Shown piece after piece: positions 33,121 to 34,552 of a stretch of 34,552 nucleotides of DNA. The notes under the pieces were generated by a model. It saw nothing but the letters and a program-made list of their open reading frames with translations, was not told the origin of the DNA and did not search any database. How positions within the stretch are numbered: the first letter of the stretch is position 1; each line of letters begins with the position of its first letter. Source of the DNA: JBCCMB01 sp039026555 (GTDB lineage: Bacteria; Pseudomonadota; Alphaproteobacteria; Caulobacterales; Hyphomonadaceae); assembly GCA_039026555.1 (NCBI GenBank), contig JBCCMB010000016.1:1-34552 (forward strand), read 5' to 3'. Made by a program: the position numbers and the translations under genes.

Positions 33121-34293
33121 GTGTCGCGTTTGAACTATATATTTACCAGCGAAAGCGTGTCCGAAGGGCATCCGGACAAGGTTTGCGACCGCGTTTCCGA
33201 TGCGATTGTTGATTTGTTTTTGTCGAAAGATCCCGTCGCGCGGGTCGCGTGCGAGACCCTGACGACGACTAATCAAATCGTTTTGGCGGGGGAGGTCAGG
33301 TGCGCATCGCCGGTGCCCGGCGACGAGATCGAGGCCGCTGCGCGCGACGCTGTCAAAGACATTGGCTATGAGCAGGACGGCTTTCATTGGCGGGACTCGA
33401 ACTTCCAAAACTTCTTGCATGAGCAATCCGCCGACATCGCAATGGGCGTTGATGAAGGCACGGGAGATTTCAAGGAAGAGGGCGCGGGCGATCAGGGCAT
33501 TATGTTCGGCTACGCGACGAATGAGACGTCTGAATTAATGCCGGCGCCTATCTTATACTCACATCAAATCCTCAAACGTATGGCGGAGTTGCGCAAATCC
33601 GGCGAGCGGCCGGAATTCGAGCCGGACGCCAAATCTCAAGTCACGCTGGTTTATGAGGACGGCCGACCTGTGCGCGCCAGCTCGGTGGTGGTCTCTACGC
33701 AGCATAAAGACGGATATTCGCCGGCTGATATTCGCGACTTGGTGCGGCCGATCATTGAAGGCGTTCTTCCCGAAGGTTGGATGCCGCCGGAAGACGAGTT
33801 GTACGTCAATCCGACGGGCAATTTCGTCATCGGCGGTCCGGACGGCGACGCCGGTTTGACTGGCCGAAAAATCATTGTCGACACTTATGGCGGCGCGGCG
33901 CCTCATGGCGGCGGGGCGTTTTCCGGCAAAGACCCGACCAAAGTCGACCGTTCGGCCGCCTATGCGTGCCGATATTTAGCCAAGAACGTAGTGGCGGCCG
34001 GCTTGGCGGAACGTTGCACGATCCAGGTCTCCTATGCGATCGGCGTGGCGAAGCCTTTGTCTGTCTACGTCAATACAGACGGCACAGGGCGCGTCGACGA
34101 CGCAAAGATAGAAACCGCACTGGTGGATTTGGTCGATTTGACGCCGCGCGGCATCCGCACCCGTTTGGGGCTAAACCAACCGATCTACGCGCGCACCGCC
34201 GCTTACGGCCATTTCGGTCGGACGCCCGACGCCGATGGCGGGTTCTCTTGGGAGAAGACCGATCTTGTCGACGCGCTCAAAGGGATCGCCTAG
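33121..34293 (+). CDS. metK: S-adenosylmethionine synthetase
   Basis: MetK makes SAM from methionine and ATP as a cytosolic tetramer. The 390-residue product has the N-terminal ATP/phosphate site SEGHPDK (14-20, with H17 and D19), the central GDQGIMFGYATNE and the C-terminal GGGAFSGKDPTKVDRSAAYACRY with its P-loop-like lysines. GTG 33121 has AGGAG (33110-33114) 6 nt upstream. SAM feeds the SAM-dependent MiaB and TrmB encoded around it. A candidate operator lies directly upstream. The 3' end overlaps the inferred trmB start by 29 bases. Confidence 0.97.
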   Translation: MSRLNYIFTSESVSEGHPDKVCDRVSDAIVDLFLSKDPVARVACETLTTTNQIVLAGEVRCASPVPGDEIEAAARDAVKDIGYEQDGFHWRDSNFQNFLHEQSADIAMGVDEGTGDFKEEGAGDQGIMFGYATNETSELMPAPILYSHQILKRMAELRKSGERPEFEPDAKSQVTLVYEDGRPVRASSVVVSTQHKDGYSPADIRDLVRPIIEGVLPEGWMPPEDELYVNPTGNFVIGGPDGDAGLTGRKIIVDTYGGAAPHGGGAFSGKDPTKVDRSAAYACRYLAKNVVAAGLAERCTIQVSYAIGVAKPLSVYVNTDGTGRVDDAKIETALVDLVDLTPRGIRTRLGLNQPIYARTAAYGHFGRTPDADGGFSWEKTDLVDALKGIA

Positions 34294-34552
34294 ACCGCAA
34301 CGCGCATATGGTCCGTTAAGATCGTTCGGACGCACCGGCGGTCGACCTCTGTCAGCGCGCCAACAAAAGCTGTTTGACGATTTGCTGCCGACAATTGAAG
34401 CGCCGGCGGCGGACGCTGCGAGCTTGCGTCCGGCGAGCTTGTTCGCGAAAGCCGCCTCGGAGATTTGGCTGGAAGTCGGATTTGGCGGCGGCGAGCATCT
34501 GATCGAGCAAGCGCGGCGGCGGCCAGACATCGGGTTCGTCGGTGTGGAGCCC
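34265..34552 (+). CDS. trmB: tRNA (guanine-N7-)-methyltransferase, 5' part, cut by the right window edge
   Basis: TrmB methylates G46 of tRNA at N7 using SAM. The 96 visible codons contain PLRSFGRTGGRPLSARQQ (17-34), a form of the family's R-x-(F/Y)-GR N-terminal motif, the LFDDLLP helix and the SAM-binding segment WLEVGFGGGEHL (68-79) followed by FVGVEP. No ATG, GTG or TTG occurs in frame after metK before these motifs. The best start is TTG 34265 inside metK, with GGGAG (34251-34255) 9 nt upstream, giving a 29-base overlap. The frame is open to the edge. Confidence 0.85.
   Translation, partial: MSTRSKGSPRPQRAYGPLRSFGRTGGRPLSARQQKLFDDLLPTIEAPAADAASLRPASLFAKAASEIWLEVGFGGGEHLIEQARRRPDIGFVGVEP

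Noticed and set aside
1..34552. Mobile element, prophage, CRISPR array or tRNA gene
   Set aside because: No transposase, integrase, phage structural gene, regular repeat array or tRNA cloverleaf was recognised on either strand.

Overview
The window looks like chromosomal DNA of an alphaproteobacterium: GC-rich, tightly packed, with TTG and GTG starts next to ATG. The best evidence is gene order. From about 11.2 kb to the right edge it reads maeB(-) / mutS-glnD-murJ-trpS ... usp-nifU ... tsaB-rimI-fur-miaB-phoH-ybeY-corC-lnt-xre-metK-trmB, an arrangement I recognise from Rhizobiales and Caulobacterales. The protein features (Fur type, the XRE gene before metK, RutE type) fit a Caulobacterales, Hyphomonadaceae or Parvularcula-like lineage, but I cannot name a genus from sequence alone.

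Left part, 1-4.35 kb. sdhB stands without sdhA in the visible flank, and a possible divergent partial gene touches the left edge. Then come a secreted serine hydrolase of the beta-lactamase fold, the Holliday-junction pair ruvC-ruvA (minus strand, overlapping, no ruvB beside it), and a secreted protein of unknown function with a twin-arginine-like signal.

4.3-9.5 kb. This is an accessory catabolic block: a Baeyer-Villiger-type flavin monooxygenase, an acyl-CoA dehydrogenase-like protein, a crotonase-fold protein and an NADPH-dependent enone-reductase-like oxidoreductase, all on the minus strand, with a divergent VOC-domain protein. The acyl-CoA dehydrogenase and the crotonase lack the usual catalytic glutamates, so their textbook names are not safe. 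An 8-bp inverted repeat lies in the 81-bp divergent gap between the oxidoreductase and the VOC gene.

9.6-11.3 kb. A 560-residue protein that I do not recognise has a predicted 3+1 membrane topology with a large periplasmic helical domain and a basic cytoplasmic tail. It is the most novel-looking gene here.

11.2-34.5 kb. This is the conserved core: central metabolism (maeB), mismatch repair (mutS), nitrogen signalling (glnD), peptidoglycan export (murJ), translation (trpS), Fe-S assembly (nfu), tRNA modification (tsaB, miaB, trmB), ribosome processing (ybeY, phoH), metal control (fur), envelope (corC-like, lnt) and SAM synthesis (metK). A copper chaperone, a DUF2333-like membrane protein and a RutE-like reductase are interspersed. 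A 20-bp imperfect palindrome just upstream of metK is the best regulatory candidate; it resembles operators I associate with SahR-type control of the SAM cycle. trmB starts at a TTG inside metK and runs off the right edge.

No tRNA, rRNA, CRISPR array, insertion sequence, phage gene or clear intrinsic terminator was recognised. I found no wholly new multigene system.
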